Positions 43,696-53,742 are shown, numbered from the stretch's first letter. The stretch: DNA of 64,000 nucleotides from Winogradskyella wandonensis (GCF_004346845.1 NZ_SMGI01000002.1:434001-498000); one strand, 5' to 3'. Numbers and translations: made by a program. The notes: a model not told the origin generated them from the sequence alone.

Positions 43696-44271
43696 ATGAA
43701 AAAGATTCTTATACCTATATTTTCTTTATTTCTTTTTGGTTGCGGTGAGGATACCTTACCAAAACCGAGCGCTTATTTACGTTTAGAATATCCTACACCT
43801 AATTACAAACGAGTAGATATCCCAGTCCCATTTTCTTTCGAGAAAAATGTATTAGCTAAACCAATATCAAAAATTAAACAATCGGACAATGGTAATTCCA
43901 TAAGCGTAGATGTCGAATATCCATCGCTTAAAGGAACTGTTTATTTAACCTATAAAAAAGTTAAGGAGAATAACTTAAAAGATTTATTGAGAGACGCACA
44001 GAATTTAACGCAAAAGCATACCCAAAAAGCTGATGAAATTATAAGTAACGAATTTATAAATGAAAATAAAGACGTTTACGGCATGTTTTACGAAGTCGGT
44101 GGCAATGCGGCGTCTCAGTCCCAGTTTTATGCAACAGACAGCATTAATCACTTTCTAAGTGGCTCTTTGTACTTCTATGCAAAACCAAATTACGACTCTA
44201 TCTATCCTGCGGCAATTTATCTAAAAAATGATATTAAACGTGTTATGGAGAGTTTAGAGTGGAAAGATTAA
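43696..44271 (+). CDS. gldD: Gliding motility lipoprotein GldD
   Basis: Lipoprotein essential for gliding in Flavobacterium johnsoniae. It is 191 residues with an SPII signal (FSLFLFGC, Cys16). The rest carries the family features PKPSAYLRLEYP, SVDVEYPSLKGTVYLTYKK and YGMFYEVGGNAASQSQFY. It follows gldE by 48 nt in the usual order and is closed by a strong terminator. Confidence 0.95.
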   Translation: MKKILIPIFSLFLFGCGEDTLPKPSAYLRLEYPTPNYKRVDIPVPFSFEKNVLAKPISKIKQSDNGNSISVDVEYPSLKGTVYLTYKKVKENNLKDLLRDAQNLTQKHTQKADEIISNEFINENKDVYGMFYEVGGNAASQSQFYATDSINHFLSGSLYFYAKPNYDSIYPAAIYLKNDIKRVMESLEWKD

Positions 44272-44298
44272 ATTAAACTTTAAAACACGTTATAAAAG

Positions 44299-44330
44299 AA
44301 AAGCGCAACTTAAACGTTGCGCTTTTTTTT
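44299..44330. terminator. Bidirectional terminator between gldD and the TonB-dependent receptor
   Basis: A perfect stem AAAGCGCAAC / GTTGCGCTTT (44300-44309 and 44316-44325) with a 6-nt loop and U tracts on both strands. Confidence 0.88.
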
Positions 44331-44352
44331 ATGATTGAGTAAGCTTAAAATT

Positions 44353-47300
44353 CTAGAAAGAATATCTTAAGCCTACTTGCATCTGCCATCTAGAAGAAAC
44401 CAAACCTCTATCATCTATGATGTTATCCGTTTCAGCGTTTCTAGGGTTATAACTAAATGTTGGTGTTGTTCCATCAGGAGCAAAACCTTCAAAATCCAAT
44501 AATTGTACTTGGTTAAAGTTTGTGAATGTTCTTACACCCCATTCTTTGTTTAGTAAATTAGTGAAGTTAAAGATATCAGCTGTTAATTCTAATTTATGAA
44601 TTTTGTCTCCAAATTTTAATCCAAACTCTTGAGCAAACTTTAAGTCAACAATATGACTCCAATTAGAACGGTCAGCATTACGCTCTGCGAATTGACCTCT
44701 TCTTCCTCTTAAATAATCGTTACCTTCAATGTACGCGTCCAATAGTGTCCATTGCTCAGATGCAGATAAATCGCTAGTATCTACTAAATTGGCTTCAGAC
44801 TCATTAGCTGGAACATAAATTAAAGCTGAGTCAGAACCAGTATCAGCTAATAAACCAGTACCATCGACTACATAACTGAATGGAGCGCCCTCTGCACCTT
44901 CATAAAATAGTCCAATGCGAGTTTTAATAGTCTCTGACCACTTAAATTCGAATGTTGAATTAGCAACAACTCTGTGTCCAGCAGCAAAATCTGAAATTGA
45001 TAAATCTGGTCTGTTAGAACCATTAACTGTTTCTAAATTACGCCACTGAGAACTGTTTTGAGAACTTGTTCCATCTAATATGCCATCTGCTTCACCATAA
45101 GAATACGTTGCAGACGTTCTAACGTCTAATCTATCTGTGATAAAGTTTTTAGACAAAGTACCACTAATATTATAAGAGCTTCCTTCACCAGTATTAGATG
45201 CTAAATAAATATCACTATACGTGTTATCTACTTTCTGGAAACCATAGTTAGGTCTAGAACCTGCTCCTGTTGTAAAGAATTGAGGTCCTGCAATATTGAT
45301 GTTTTCATAAATTACTGCTGTGATGTTATCATTCCAAATGAAATCAGCAGAGAATGTAATTCCCCAAGGTAATTTTTGATCTATAGCGATATTAGTTTTA
45401 AATACTTGAGGTAATCTAAAGTCTGGTGCAAATAAATCTATTTGTCCTCCGACCGAACCTGAACCTTGTGGTGGGTCTTGGAATTGTGTATTTGGGTTAG
45501 GATTAAATGCAGGAACGTTAGAACCTGTTAATTGAATAAATCCTGTAGTAACACCATTGTTTCCGTATGTACCACCTGGCCATACTAGCGGAACTCTAGA
45601 AGTAAAAATACCTAAACCACCACGAATTTGTGTTTTATTTTCTCCTTTAACATCCCAGTTAAAACCAAGTCTTGGAGATACATGTACGTTAGGATTAACA
45701 CCTTTACCAACTCTTGCGCCTTGTAAGTCTTTACCAGCCGCCTCTAATAAAGCTACCGTTCTGGTATTAAAGTCTTCGTTTACGGTGCCATCTGCCCAGA
45801 AAGGAACATCGAATCTAAGACCTGCTGTTATTCTAAAATTATCGTTTACGTTAACTTCGTCTTGAACATAAAATGCTGTTTGAAAGAAGTCAAATTCTGG
45901 TGCTCCTTCAGAAGCATCTCCACTACCACCAATTAAAGAGTAACCATGACGGTATCTGTTTGGTAATTCTCCATCTAAGAAATCTTGAAGACTTGAAAAA
46001 CGGTAATCACCAAAGTTTTGTCTGAAGAAAACATTTTTCATGTTAGAAAACTCATTGTTAGTACCAATAGTAATGGTATGTCTTCCAGAGTATATGTTAA
46101 AGTTGTCTGTCAACGTTAAAACACGTTGCTCCAATAAGTTTGCAGTAGAGAAAGCCTCAGAACCAAAATTAATGTTTCCAGCACCATCTCTAATATTTAC
46201 TCTAGGGAAAGGATTCCCTAACGGATCTCTATCATCGTTAACAGTAGTATAACCAATTACTAAATTGTTAGAAAATTTATTACCAATTCTAGAGTTTAAT
46301 TCTAAAGCAGTAGAGTTTGTAATAGACTCAAATCCTAAACCTCCATTAAAGAAATTAATACTTCCTTGGTTTGATGAACCAGCGCTAGTTTGAAGTGCTT
46401 TAACGTAACTATGTTTTAACGATAATGCGTTATTATCATTAATATTCCAATCTATCTTTACATTAAATTTATCTGAAACTAATGAAGAAACACTGTCCTC
46501 AAAACCTCCTGGATTATATCCAAAATTTGATTGTAAGAAGTTGGCTAAGTTTGTGATATCTGCTAAAGAAGAGTTTCCTCTATAAGTCCCAAAGTCAAAT
46601 GGTGCTGGCGTCTCTCTATCTTCTCTTTCATAATTCAAGAAGAAGAATAATTTATCCTTAATGATTGGACCGCCAATTCTTGCACCATAGATGTTTGCTG
46701 AAAATTCTGCCAATTTTTCTCTTTCGCCATTACCAACTAAATCTACTGGCGTTTTCCCCGCTAAATCTTGATTTCTTAAAAATGAATATGCAGAACCTTC
46801 CCAAGTATTTGTTCCAGATTTTGTAATTGCATTAATACTACCACCTGCGAAACCAGATTGCTTTACATCAAATGGCGCTACGTTAATCTGAAAAGACTCA
46901 ATAGCATCTAACGAAATTGGACTCACTCCTGTCTGTCCACCATTTGTACCATTACCTGCTAAACCAAAGACATCGTTATTTACAGCACCATCAATAAAAA
47001 TAGTATTAAATCTATTATTCTGGCCAGCAATAGATATAACGTCGTCACCTGTTACCTTAGCTTGTGGTGTTAATCTTGCAAAATCCGCAATATTTCGAGA
47101 AATTGTAGGTAACGTATTTACCTGTCTTCTAGAAATTTTAGTATCTGCCCCTGTTTTACCAGAATCGAAAACACCATCTGTACCGGCTACAATAACCACT
47201 TCGTCAAGGACACTAGCATCCTCAGAAAGTTTAGTACTTACTCTTTTAGATTCTCCCAATGCTAAAAACACGTTGTTTTCAACATAATCTTTGAATCCCA

Positions 47301-47556
47301 CATAAGTAATTGTCACTGTGTATGGACCACCTGTTCTCATATTAGAGATACGATAGTATCCATCAAAATCTGTGGCAACACCATACTTAGTTCCCGAAGG
47401 AGTGTGAACAGCTAAAACAGTAGCTCCTGGTAATGGATCTCCGTTTACATCTGTTACCTGTCCGTTAAGCGAAGCTGTTGTAACACCTTGCGCAAAAGAC
47501 ATTGTTGCAAATAAAAATGCAACGGTCATTACTAAAAATTGTGTAATTTTTTTCAT
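44353..47556 (-). CDS. TonB-dependent outer-membrane receptor, Oar-like, with carboxypeptidase-regulatory domain
   Basis: Outer-membrane barrel of 1067 residues. A signal peptide ending TMSFAQ is followed by an Ig-like carboxypeptidase-regulatory domain (about 25-110, SLNGQVTDVNGDPLPGA). A plug domain (about 120-245) includes RRQVNTLPTISRNIADFARL and GFAGGSINAITKSGTN. A large 22-strand-type barrel ends in a C-terminal aromatic (RYSF). The architecture matches Oar-type receptors. There is no SusD partner, so it is not a classical sus locus. Substrate is unknown; peptides or proteins are plausible for this group. A -7 box lies at 47586-47593. Confidence 0.92.
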   Translation of the reverse strand: MKKITQFLVMTVAFLFATMSFAQGVTTASLNGQVTDVNGDPLPGATVLAVHTPSGTKYGVATDFDGYYRISNMRTGGPYTVTITYVGFKDYVENNVFLALGESKRVSTKLSEDASVLDEVVIVAGTDGVFDSGKTGADTKISRRQVNTLPTISRNIADFARLTPQAKVTGDDVISIAGQNNRFNTIFIDGAVNNDVFGLAGNGTNGGQTGVSPISLDAIESFQINVAPFDVKQSGFAGGSINAITKSGTNTWEGSAYSFLRNQDLAGKTPVDLVGNGEREKLAEFSANIYGARIGGPIIKDKLFFFLNYEREDRETPAPFDFGTYRGNSSLADITNLANFLQSNFGYNPGGFEDSVSSLVSDKFNVKIDWNINDNNALSLKHSYVKALQTSAGSSNQGSINFFNGGLGFESITNSTALELNSRIGNKFSNNLVIGYTTVNDDRDPLGNPFPRVNIRDGAGNINFGSEAFSTANLLEQRVLTLTDNFNIYSGRHTITIGTNNEFSNMKNVFFRQNFGDYRFSSLQDFLDGELPNRYRHGYSLIGGSGDASEGAPEFDFFQTAFYVQDEVNVNDNFRITAGLRFDVPFWADGTVNEDFNTRTVALLEAAGKDLQGARVGKGVNPNVHVSPRLGFNWDVKGENKTQIRGGLGIFTSRVPLVWPGGTYGNNGVTTGFIQLTGSNVPAFNPNPNTQFQDPPQGSGSVGGQIDLFAPDFRLPQVFKTNIAIDQKLPWGITFSADFIWNDNITAVIYENINIAGPQFFTTGAGSRPNYGFQKVDNTYSDIYLASNTGEGSSYNISGTLSKNFITDRLDVRTSATYSYGEADGILDGTSSQNSSQWRNLETVNGSNRPDLSISDFAAGHRVVANSTFEFKWSETIKTRIGLFYEGAEGAPFSYVVDGTGLLADTGSDSALIYVPANESEANLVDTSDLSASEQWTLLDAYIEGNDYLRGRRGQFAERNADRSNWSHIVDLKFAQEFGLKFGDKIHKLELTADIFNFTNLLNKEWGVRTFTNFNQVQLLDFEGFAPDGTTPTFSYNPRNAETDNIIDDRGLVSSRWQMQVGLRYSF

Positions 47557-47585
47557 TGTTAAAGTTGAGTTTGTTTTGAACAGTG

Positions 47586-47593
47586 CAAAAATA
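47586..47593 (-). promoter_or_regulatory. Candidate -7 box of the TonB-dependent receptor gene
   Basis: TATTTTTG on the minus strand matches TAnnTTTG and lies 30 nt before the start codon. The -33 element is not clear. Confidence 0.5.
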
Positions 47594-47714
47594 CGATATA
47601 AAACACTTAAAGTATTAACTCAACGTTAAGAAATATTAACAGAATTAGTTGGTAAGAATTTTGATGATTTTTAACAAAAAAATCGAAAAATTATCAGTTA
47701 ACAAACTATAAAAA

Positions 47715-49358
47715 TTAACTCTTTTTATAAAATTGAAGCATATTTTGAGTTGAACTGTCGTGCGAAGCATTAAAATCTGAAGATTCTAACTCCTCTAAAA
47801 TTGTTTTGGCCAATTTTTTACCCAATTCTACGCCAAATTGATCATAACTATATATATTCCAAATAATACCTTGAACAAAAATTTTATGCTCGTACATAGC
47901 AATGAGTTTCCCTAAACTTTCAGGTGTAAGTTGTTGAATTAAAATCGATGTAGTTGGTTTGTTACCTTCGAATATTTTAAACGGTAAGAGCATTTCTTTT
48001 TCTTCAAGTGATAGGCTAGTTGTTGATAACTCTTCTAAAACCTCTTCTTTAGTTTTACCATTCATTAAGGCTTCTGTCTGGGCAAAGTAATTGGATATTA
48101 ATTTATCATGATGACTTTTATTACCATGAAGCGATTTTACAAAACCTATAAAATCCGCTGGTATTAGCTTTGTTCCTTGGTGAATTAATTGAAAAAAGGC
48201 ATGTTGCGAATTAGTACCAGGTTCTCCCCAAATTAATGTTCCGGTTTGGTAGTTAACTGGATTTCCATCTCTATCAACACTCTTACCGTTACTCTCCATA
48301 ATACCTTGTTGCAAATAAGTAGCAAATTGGTTGAGGTATTGTGTGTAAGGAATTACAGCTTCGCTTTCTGCATTAAAAAAGTTGTTGTACCAAATGGTTA
48401 ATAAAGCTAAAACTACAGGTATATTTTTATCAAAATCTGACGTTCTAAAATGCTCATCCATTTTATGAGCACCAGATAATAGACTTTCAAAATTATCATA
48501 GCCTAAAGCTAAACTAATGGATAAACCTACAGCACTCCATAGCGAAAAGCGTCCACCGACCCAATCTTTCATTGGGAAAATATTCACTTCGTCAATTCCA
48601 AAATCTTTTACGGCACTTACGTTAGTAGAAACTGCCACAAAATGGTTCGCAACTGCCTCGTTAGGCATACTTTGTAAAAACCAATCTCTAATAGAATTGG
48701 CATTAGACAATGTTTCTTGAGTCGTAAAGGTCTTTGATACAATTACAAAAAGTGTTGTCTCTGGATTAAGATGTTTTACAATTTCTTGATAATGATCACC
48801 ATCTACATTACTTACAAAATACGTATTGAGATGATTTTTATAAAACTGAAGTGAATCTACTACCATTGCAGGACCCAAGTCACTTCCGCCTATTCCAATA
48901 TTTACAATATCGGTAATTGGTTTTTCTGTAAATCCTTTGTGGCTGCCACTAGTTACTGCATTGGTAAAGTCTTTTATCTTGTTCTTTACGTCATAGACAC
49001 CAGGAATTACATTTTCGCCATTTACAAAAACCTCAGTAGACTTTGGCGCTCTTAATGCGGTGTGAAGCACTGCTCTACCTTCGGTTTGGTTGATAATATC
49101 GCCTTCAAAATATTTTGAAATAGCATCTTTAAGATTCACTTCATTTGCTAATTCTACCAACAGAGACAATGTTTTTGATGTCATCCTATTTTTTGAAAAA
49201 TCAGCATAAAAGTCATCCCAAATAATAGTCAACTCTTCGGCGCGTTTTGGATTTGATTTAAACAACTCCTTAAGATGAATATCTTTTATTTCTGAAAAAT
49301 GAGATAAGAGTTTAGGCCACGTCTTTGTGGTCGTTGGATTAGTTGATTGTAATGCCAT
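47715..49358 (-). CDS. pgi: Glucose-6-phosphate isomerase
   Basis: Interconverts glucose-6-phosphate and fructose-6-phosphate in glycolysis and gluconeogenesis. The 547 residues are full length, with both SIS subdomains. Motifs are NIGIGGSDLGPAM, SKTFTTQETLSNA, the signature DWVGGRFSLWSAVGLS, and GEPGTNSQHAFFQLIHQGT. The last of these includes the conserved His. It begins 2 nt after the M23 peptidase gene, so it probably rides on the same transcript, which is an unusual setting for a central metabolic gene. Confidence 0.97.
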   Translation of the reverse strand: MALQSTNPTTTKTWPKLLSHFSEIKDIHLKELFKSNPKRAEELTIIWDDFYADFSKNRMTSKTLSLLVELANEVNLKDAISKYFEGDIINQTEGRAVLHTALRAPKSTEVFVNGENVIPGVYDVKNKIKDFTNAVTSGSHKGFTEKPITDIVNIGIGGSDLGPAMVVDSLQFYKNHLNTYFVSNVDGDHYQEIVKHLNPETTLFVIVSKTFTTQETLSNANSIRDWFLQSMPNEAVANHFVAVSTNVSAVKDFGIDEVNIFPMKDWVGGRFSLWSAVGLSISLALGYDNFESLLSGAHKMDEHFRTSDFDKNIPVVLALLTIWYNNFFNAESEAVIPYTQYLNQFATYLQQGIMESNGKSVDRDGNPVNYQTGTLIWGEPGTNSQHAFFQLIHQGTKLIPADFIGFVKSLHGNKSHHDKLISNYFAQTEALMNGKTKEEVLEELSTTSLSLEEKEMLLPFKIFEGNKPTTSILIQQLTPESLGKLIAMYEHKIFVQGIIWNIYSYDQFGVELGKKLAKTILEELESSDFNASHDSSTQNMLQFYKKS

Positions 49359-49360
49359 AA

Positions 49361-50653
49361 TTATTGTATCTCTGAGAGGGTTTCCTCTGTTTCTGGCTGA
49401 AGTGAATCTTCGACCAAGATTATATTATCTAATTGTTTTTTAATCGGGGCGATGTGGTCTAAAAATTTAGCTTTAAGGCTATCTGAAATTGGTTTGGCCT
49501 CAGGTAGTTTTTCTTTAAAAGGATCGACTTGTTTTCCGTTTTTCCAAAAACGATAGCAAACATGGTTCCCAGCGGAACTTCCTGTATTACCAACATAGCC
49601 AATAACGTCTCCCTGCTTTACAAATTCGCCCACTTTAGCTTTTCGGCGAGACATATGTAAATACTGTGTTTCGTAAGTGGAATTATGTCTAATTTTAACA
49701 TATTTACCATTTCCTCTAGTGTAAGACGATTTAGTAACTGTGCCGCTCGCTGTGGCTAAAATTGGGGTACCATTTGGTGCAGCAAAATCTGTCCCACGAT
49801 GCGCTTTTACACGATATCCGTAATGGGCAATTCGTCTTCTTAGATTATAACGCGATGATACGCGTCCAAATCGTAGTGGTGATTTTAAAAAGGCACGTCT
49901 TAGGTTTTTTGCATCTTCGTTAAAATAATCTATGATGCCTTTTACGCTATCCGTCTCGAACTCAAAGGCGTAAAAGGGTTTTTTATTATGTTCGAAATAT
50001 GCTGCTTTAACACGGTCTACTCCTGCATAAATGCTGTCATCGATATACTTATCTGTATAAATAACCTTAAAACGGTCACCTGGTTGTAAGCGGTTAAAAT
50101 CTATGGTCCACGCGTAGATTTCGTTTGCCATTTTATTGGCTAAACGCTGACTAAGTCCTTTTTTATCTAACACTATGGAAATACCACTTCCTGGTGTTAT
50201 TACACCAGACGCTTCCTTTTCGACATATTTTATTGGTTTTCTGCCCATGTAGGTCTGTATAGAATCTTGAAAATCTATAACAACGTACTCTTCTTTATTA
50301 GGCTGGTAAATAAAGCTTTTTGGCGTTTCTAAGCTGTCTTTTGAGCAAAGAAGCGTGTAAGGCTTACCAAACCTTAGTGTCCTAATATCAAAAGTGTCTT
50401 TTACCTTTTCGGCAATTTGAAAAATTTTAGGGTATCCGATATTGTTTCTTTCTAAGATTTCTCCGAAGCTCTCGCCTCTTCGTATGGTATCTCTTTTAAC
50501 TATAAAGTTATCTAGGTTAAAGCCAAACTCGTATCGTTCTTCAACTTCTTCGACAACGGCCAAATCTTCTACTAGCTCTTCTTTTTTCTCTTCTTTACAA
50601 TTTAAAAAGGTTGCAGAAATTACCGCTAACCATACTAATCGTTTCAAATGCAT
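49361..50653 (-). CDS. M23-family cell-wall peptidase-like protein, membrane-anchored
   Basis: The start at 50653 gives 430 residues. An upstream ATG at 50686 would overlap the tryptophan dioxygenase gene and delay the hydrophobic signal. The N-terminus ends in FLNC followed by charged residues, so a lipoprotein anchor is likely although Asn before Cys is non-standard. The middle has a SLT/opacity-associated-like region. The C-terminal LytM domain has HRGTDFA (His and Asp zinc ligands), YLHMSRR, and then HVCYRFW where the usual HxH would be, so the third zinc ligand is Cys instead of His. It could still bind zinc, or be a degenerate LytM regulator of other hydrolases. Confidence 0.9.
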   Translation of the reverse strand: MHLKRLVWLAVISATFLNCKEEKKEELVEDLAVVEEVEERYEFGFNLDNFIVKRDTIRRGESFGEILERNNIGYPKIFQIAEKVKDTFDIRTLRFGKPYTLLCSKDSLETPKSFIYQPNKEEYVVIDFQDSIQTYMGRKPIKYVEKEASGVITPGSGISIVLDKKGLSQRLANKMANEIYAWTIDFNRLQPGDRFKVIYTDKYIDDSIYAGVDRVKAAYFEHNKKPFYAFEFETDSVKGIIDYFNEDAKNLRRAFLKSPLRFGRVSSRYNLRRRIAHYGYRVKAHRGTDFAAPNGTPILATASGTVTKSSYTRGNGKYVKIRHNSTYETQYLHMSRRKAKVGEFVKQGDVIGYVGNTGSSAGNHVCYRFWKNGKQVDPFKEKLPEAKPISDSLKAKFLDHIAPIKKQLDNIILVEDSLQPETEETLSEIQ

Positions 50654-50667
50654 TAATCGTTCTCTAT

Positions 50668-51600
50668 TTATAAGTTTGTTCCCCAATTGTCTAATTCTTC
50701 TTTACTCCATAAATCTGGAAAGAAAATACGTCTCTGATACTTTGGGTGCATATATTTCTTCCAATCGCTACCTCCAGTCGCTTCGCCATCACCAATACCA
50801 CTATCGATGTAATGCTTTGCCGCATTATAGTGTGCCATTACCCAAGTTACATTTACCGTGTAATCGTAGTGCCGCATAGCTTTGACTAAATCTTTATCCG
50901 CTTGATCTTCTTTTGGTAATTCTTTATAGCGCGTCCAGAGATTCTTTGTGTTATATGTTTCCATAAATCTTAAGAACTCGTCTTTGTAGCGTGCTTCAAA
51001 GTTTTTTAAAAGAGTAGATTTTTTTCCTGTCTTGTGGTCTTTACCAGCCGCTTGCCAGTACAAATGCTCAAAGGCGTGTGTGTAAGGTGTTTTTCTATCA
51101 ATATCTTTTCTAAAGCGATAGTCTATAAGATTTATTAGCTCTGTAGATGCAAACTCTATAAGTCTATATTGTGCACTTTGAAAACCACTAGCTGGCGTCA
51201 AGGTATATCTAAATTTCATGTATTGCTCTACCTCCATACCTTCTCTCATAATATTAAAAGAAGTCGTGAGCATGTCGAAATACCTTGAAATACGCATGAT
51301 TTTACTTTCGAAAAACACAACGTCTAGCTTTTCTTTTTCGGCTACCTGTGATATTTCCCAAAGTATCATTTTAAAAATCAACTCATTAATTTGATGGTAG
51401 GCAATAAAGACCATTTCATCTGGAAGCGTCGTTCTTTGGGTTTGAAGCGATAATAAAGCATCGGTTTGAATATAATCCCAGTAGGTAATTGGTTTGCTGT
51501 ATAATAATCCTAAAAGATGGTCGTCCGTATCTTGATCTATACTATCGTATTTCTCTTGAAGTGCTTTTATAATATGTGAATAATCTGGTTGGTCTGGCAT
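50668..51600 (-). CDS. Tryptophan 2,3-dioxygenase family protein
   Basis: Haem enzyme opening the indole ring of tryptophan to N-formylkynurenine. The 310 residues show family features: TQRTTLPDEMVFIAYHQINE with the distal His, FKMILWEISQV, FRYTLTPASGFQSAQYRLIE, and a C-terminal NVTWVMAHYNAAKHYI with the likely proximal His. No other kynurenine gene is nearby. It lies 5 nt after the DUF3108 gene and 14 nt before the M23 gene. The closeness to hppD and hmgA, which degrade tyrosine, suggests an aromatic amino-acid catabolic neighbourhood. Confidence 0.92.
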   Translation of the reverse strand: MPDQPDYSHIIKALQEKYDSIDQDTDDHLLGLLYSKPITYWDYIQTDALLSLQTQRTTLPDEMVFIAYHQINELIFKMILWEISQVAEKEKLDVVFFESKIMRISRYFDMLTTSFNIMREGMEVEQYMKFRYTLTPASGFQSAQYRLIEFASTELINLIDYRFRKDIDRKTPYTHAFEHLYWQAAGKDHKTGKKSTLLKNFEARYKDEFLRFMETYNTKNLWTRYKELPKEDQADKDLVKAMRHYDYTVNVTWVMAHYNAAKHYIDSGIGDGEATGGSDWKKYMHPKYQRRIFFPDLWSKEELDNWGTNL

Positions 51601-51605
51601 AGTTA

Positions 51606-52400
51606 TTAATCATCAAATTGAACGACAAAGGAGTGCTTAAGACCTTTATATTGGTCTAAATCTGCACGAAGCGAACCTACTGCTAAATCGGCCTGAATTT
51701 TTAAAGGAATCTTATTTTTATCTGCACTTACCCAAAGCGTTAAACTTTCTTCTTCTTTAAAGACACGACCTGCCATTACATAGGGCCTAAATTTTAATGT
51801 TTTAACTTTTACCTTATTTCCATTAACTTTTAGCTTAAGAGTTTCACGACCTAAAAACTTAAGCTTAAAAGGATAGTTTTCTTCATCAAAAAACATGCTT
51901 AATTGTACAACATCGCCAACCTTAATTTTATCTGTATCGTAGTTGTTTCTTAGATAATAAAAAGCAGAAACCATATCTTGTACATTAACATCGATATCAA
52001 TTTCCTTAACAGTTTTATACTTTTTATTGTTTACTGTTGCTTTTTTCTTATTGTGGTCAAATTCTATTTCGATATCTTTAGTATGTCCACCTTCATCAAT
52101 TTTTCGAATAAATCTGTATGGCAGGCCTGTTTTTGCATCAAAATAACTTTCGTAACGGTCTTTTACCTTAAAAAACCATTTAATAGGTCCCGTTGTAGCA
52201 CCTTTACCTACTACGTGGTACACCTCTTTACCGTTATATTTTTTTTGTTTAACATTAAGAGTAGCCTCACCAGCTTTTAGCCAACCACTGTAGCTCATAC
52301 GAAATTTAAACCATTCTCCGTCCGTAAACGCAGATTGTTGTTGTGCTGAACCTAATTGAAAGATTACTAATGTTAGAAAAAATAGTAAATGCTTTTTCAT
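51606..52400 (-). CDS. DUF3108 secreted protein
   Basis: The 264-residue product from the ATG at 52400 starts with a signal peptide ending QLGSAQ. The longer frame from 52418 would begin within the -7 box (52416-52423), so the shorter start is right. The mature protein is a beta-rich DUF3108 domain: FRMSYSGWLKAGEATL, GKGATTGPIKWFFKVKDRYESYFD, PLKIQADLAVGSLRADLDQY. The family is periplasmic, of unknown function, sometimes linked to lipid transport. It heads the run DUF3108-TDO-M23-pgi. Confidence 0.85.
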   Translation of the reverse strand: MKKHLLFFLTLVIFQLGSAQQQSAFTDGEWFKFRMSYSGWLKAGEATLNVKQKKYNGKEVYHVVGKGATTGPIKWFFKVKDRYESYFDAKTGLPYRFIRKIDEGGHTKDIEIEFDHNKKKATVNNKKYKTVKEIDIDVNVQDMVSAFYYLRNNYDTDKIKVGDVVQLSMFFDEENYPFKLKFLGRETLKLKVNGNKVKVKTLKFRPYVMAGRVFKEEESLTLWVSADKNKIPLKIQADLAVGSLRADLDQYKGLKHSFVVQFDD

Positions 52401-52415
52401 ATCGTATCCGTAATG

Positions 52416-52423
52416 CAAATGTA
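52416..52423 (-). promoter_or_regulatory. Candidate -7 box of the DUF3108-TDO-M23-pgi run
   Basis: TACATTTG on the minus strand matches TAnnTTTG. It lies 16 nt before the DUF3108 start at 52400, implying a very short leader. No good -33 TTG is at the usual distance. Confidence 0.5.
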
Positions 52424-52491
52424 ACTTTTATATCAACATTTTATTGTTATATCGGTTAGAATTACAATTACTATTCCAAAAATATTAAAAG

Positions 52492-52523
52492 AAAAAACAC
52501 CATCGATTTTTGATGGTGTTTTT
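52492..52523 (-). terminator. Terminator of hmgA-hppD
   Basis: A perfect 12-bp stem AAAAACACCATC / GATGGTGTTTTT (52493-52504 and 52512-52523) with a 7-nt loop and U tracts on both strands, 22 nt after the hppD stop. Confidence 0.88.
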
Positions 52524-52545
52524 AACGTAATAACAACATTAACAA

Positions 52546-53706
52546 CTATAATGTACCTCGTTTGGCTTGTTCTCTTTCGATAGATTCGAAAAGTGCTTTA
52601 AAATTACCTGCACCAAAGCCTTTTGCCCCCATTCTTTGAATTATCTCAAAAAAGAGGGTTGGCCTATCTTCCACTGGCTTTGTAAAAATCTGCAAAAGAT
52701 ATCCTTCTTCGTCTGCATCAATCATAATACCTAACGCTTTTAGCTTTTCGATATCTTCTCTAAGCTCATGGCTAAATTCTTCTAAACGACCTGGTACAGC
52801 TTTGTAATATTCTTCTGGTGGTGTAGACAAAAACTCTACGCCATTTCTACGAAGTTGAGTTACTGTTTTGATGATATCGTCTGTTGCAACGGCGATGTGT
52901 TGTACGCCCGCACCTTCATAAAAATCTAAGTACTCTTCGATTTGAGAGCGTTTTTTTCCTTCAGCTGGTTCATTTATAGGAAATTTTATTCGTCCATTTC
53001 CATTAGACATAACTTTACTCATTAGAGCAGAATACTCCGTATGTATTTGTTTATCATCAAATGATAAAAAATTCTCAAAGCCCATTACATCTTCGTACCA
53101 TTTTACCCAAACATTCATCTGGTTCCAACCTACATTTCCAACCATATGGTCTATATATTTAAGCCCAGCAGCAGGAGGATTATAGTCTGACTCCCATTTT
53201 ACGAATCCTGGTAAAAATGCACCGTTGTAGTTTTTACGCTCTACAAACATATGCACTGTTTCACCATAGGTATAAATACCTGCTCTAACAACCTCGCCAT
53301 ATTCGTCTTTCTCTACTATGGGCTCCATATAGGATTTTGCACCTCTAGAGGTTGTTTCCTTATATGCTTGCCTAGCGTCGTCTACCCATAGTGCAATGAT
53401 TTTAACGCCATCGCCGTGCTTTACAATATGGTCGTTAATTGGTGACTTACTACTTAATGGTGTAGTAAGCATCAACTTAATTTTATCTTGAGTTAGTACG
53501 TAACTCACAGAGTCTTTTGCACCAGTTTCTAAGCCGCGATAAGCATGAGATTGAAAACCAAAAGCCGTTTTATAAAAATGTGCAGCTTGCTTGGCATTAC
53601 CAACATAAAATTCTACATAGTCTGTTCCTAAAAGTGGCAAAAAGTCTTTAGCCCCTTTGAATATCTTTTCGAGTCCGTAATTGACGGATTTTATTTCTTT
53701 ACTCAT
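52546..53706 (-). CDS. hppD: 4-Hydroxyphenylpyruvate dioxygenase
   Basis: Fe(II) dioxygenase converting 4-hydroxyphenylpyruvate to homogentisate, the second step of tyrosine breakdown. The 386 residues form two VOC domains. The metal site is in the C-terminal one: YIDHMVGNV (first His), GVQHIAVATDD (second His) and the C-terminal FFEIIQRMGAKGFG (Glu). The C-terminal GFGAGNFKALFESIE is a family hallmark. It follows hmgA by 36 nt. Confidence 0.96.
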   Translation of the reverse strand: MSKEIKSVNYGLEKIFKGAKDFLPLLGTDYVEFYVGNAKQAAHFYKTAFGFQSHAYRGLETGAKDSVSYVLTQDKIKLMLTTPLSSKSPINDHIVKHGDGVKIIALWVDDARQAYKETTSRGAKSYMEPIVEKDEYGEVVRAGIYTYGETVHMFVERKNYNGAFLPGFVKWESDYNPPAAGLKYIDHMVGNVGWNQMNVWVKWYEDVMGFENFLSFDDKQIHTEYSALMSKVMSNGNGRIKFPINEPAEGKKRSQIEEYLDFYEGAGVQHIAVATDDIIKTVTQLRRNGVEFLSTPPEEYYKAVPGRLEEFSHELREDIEKLKALGIMIDADEEGYLLQIFTKPVEDRPTLFFEIIQRMGAKGFGAGNFKALFESIEREQAKRGTL

Positions 53707-53742
53707 GATAAGTAGTTGTTTTAAATGAGTTATCTTCTATTT

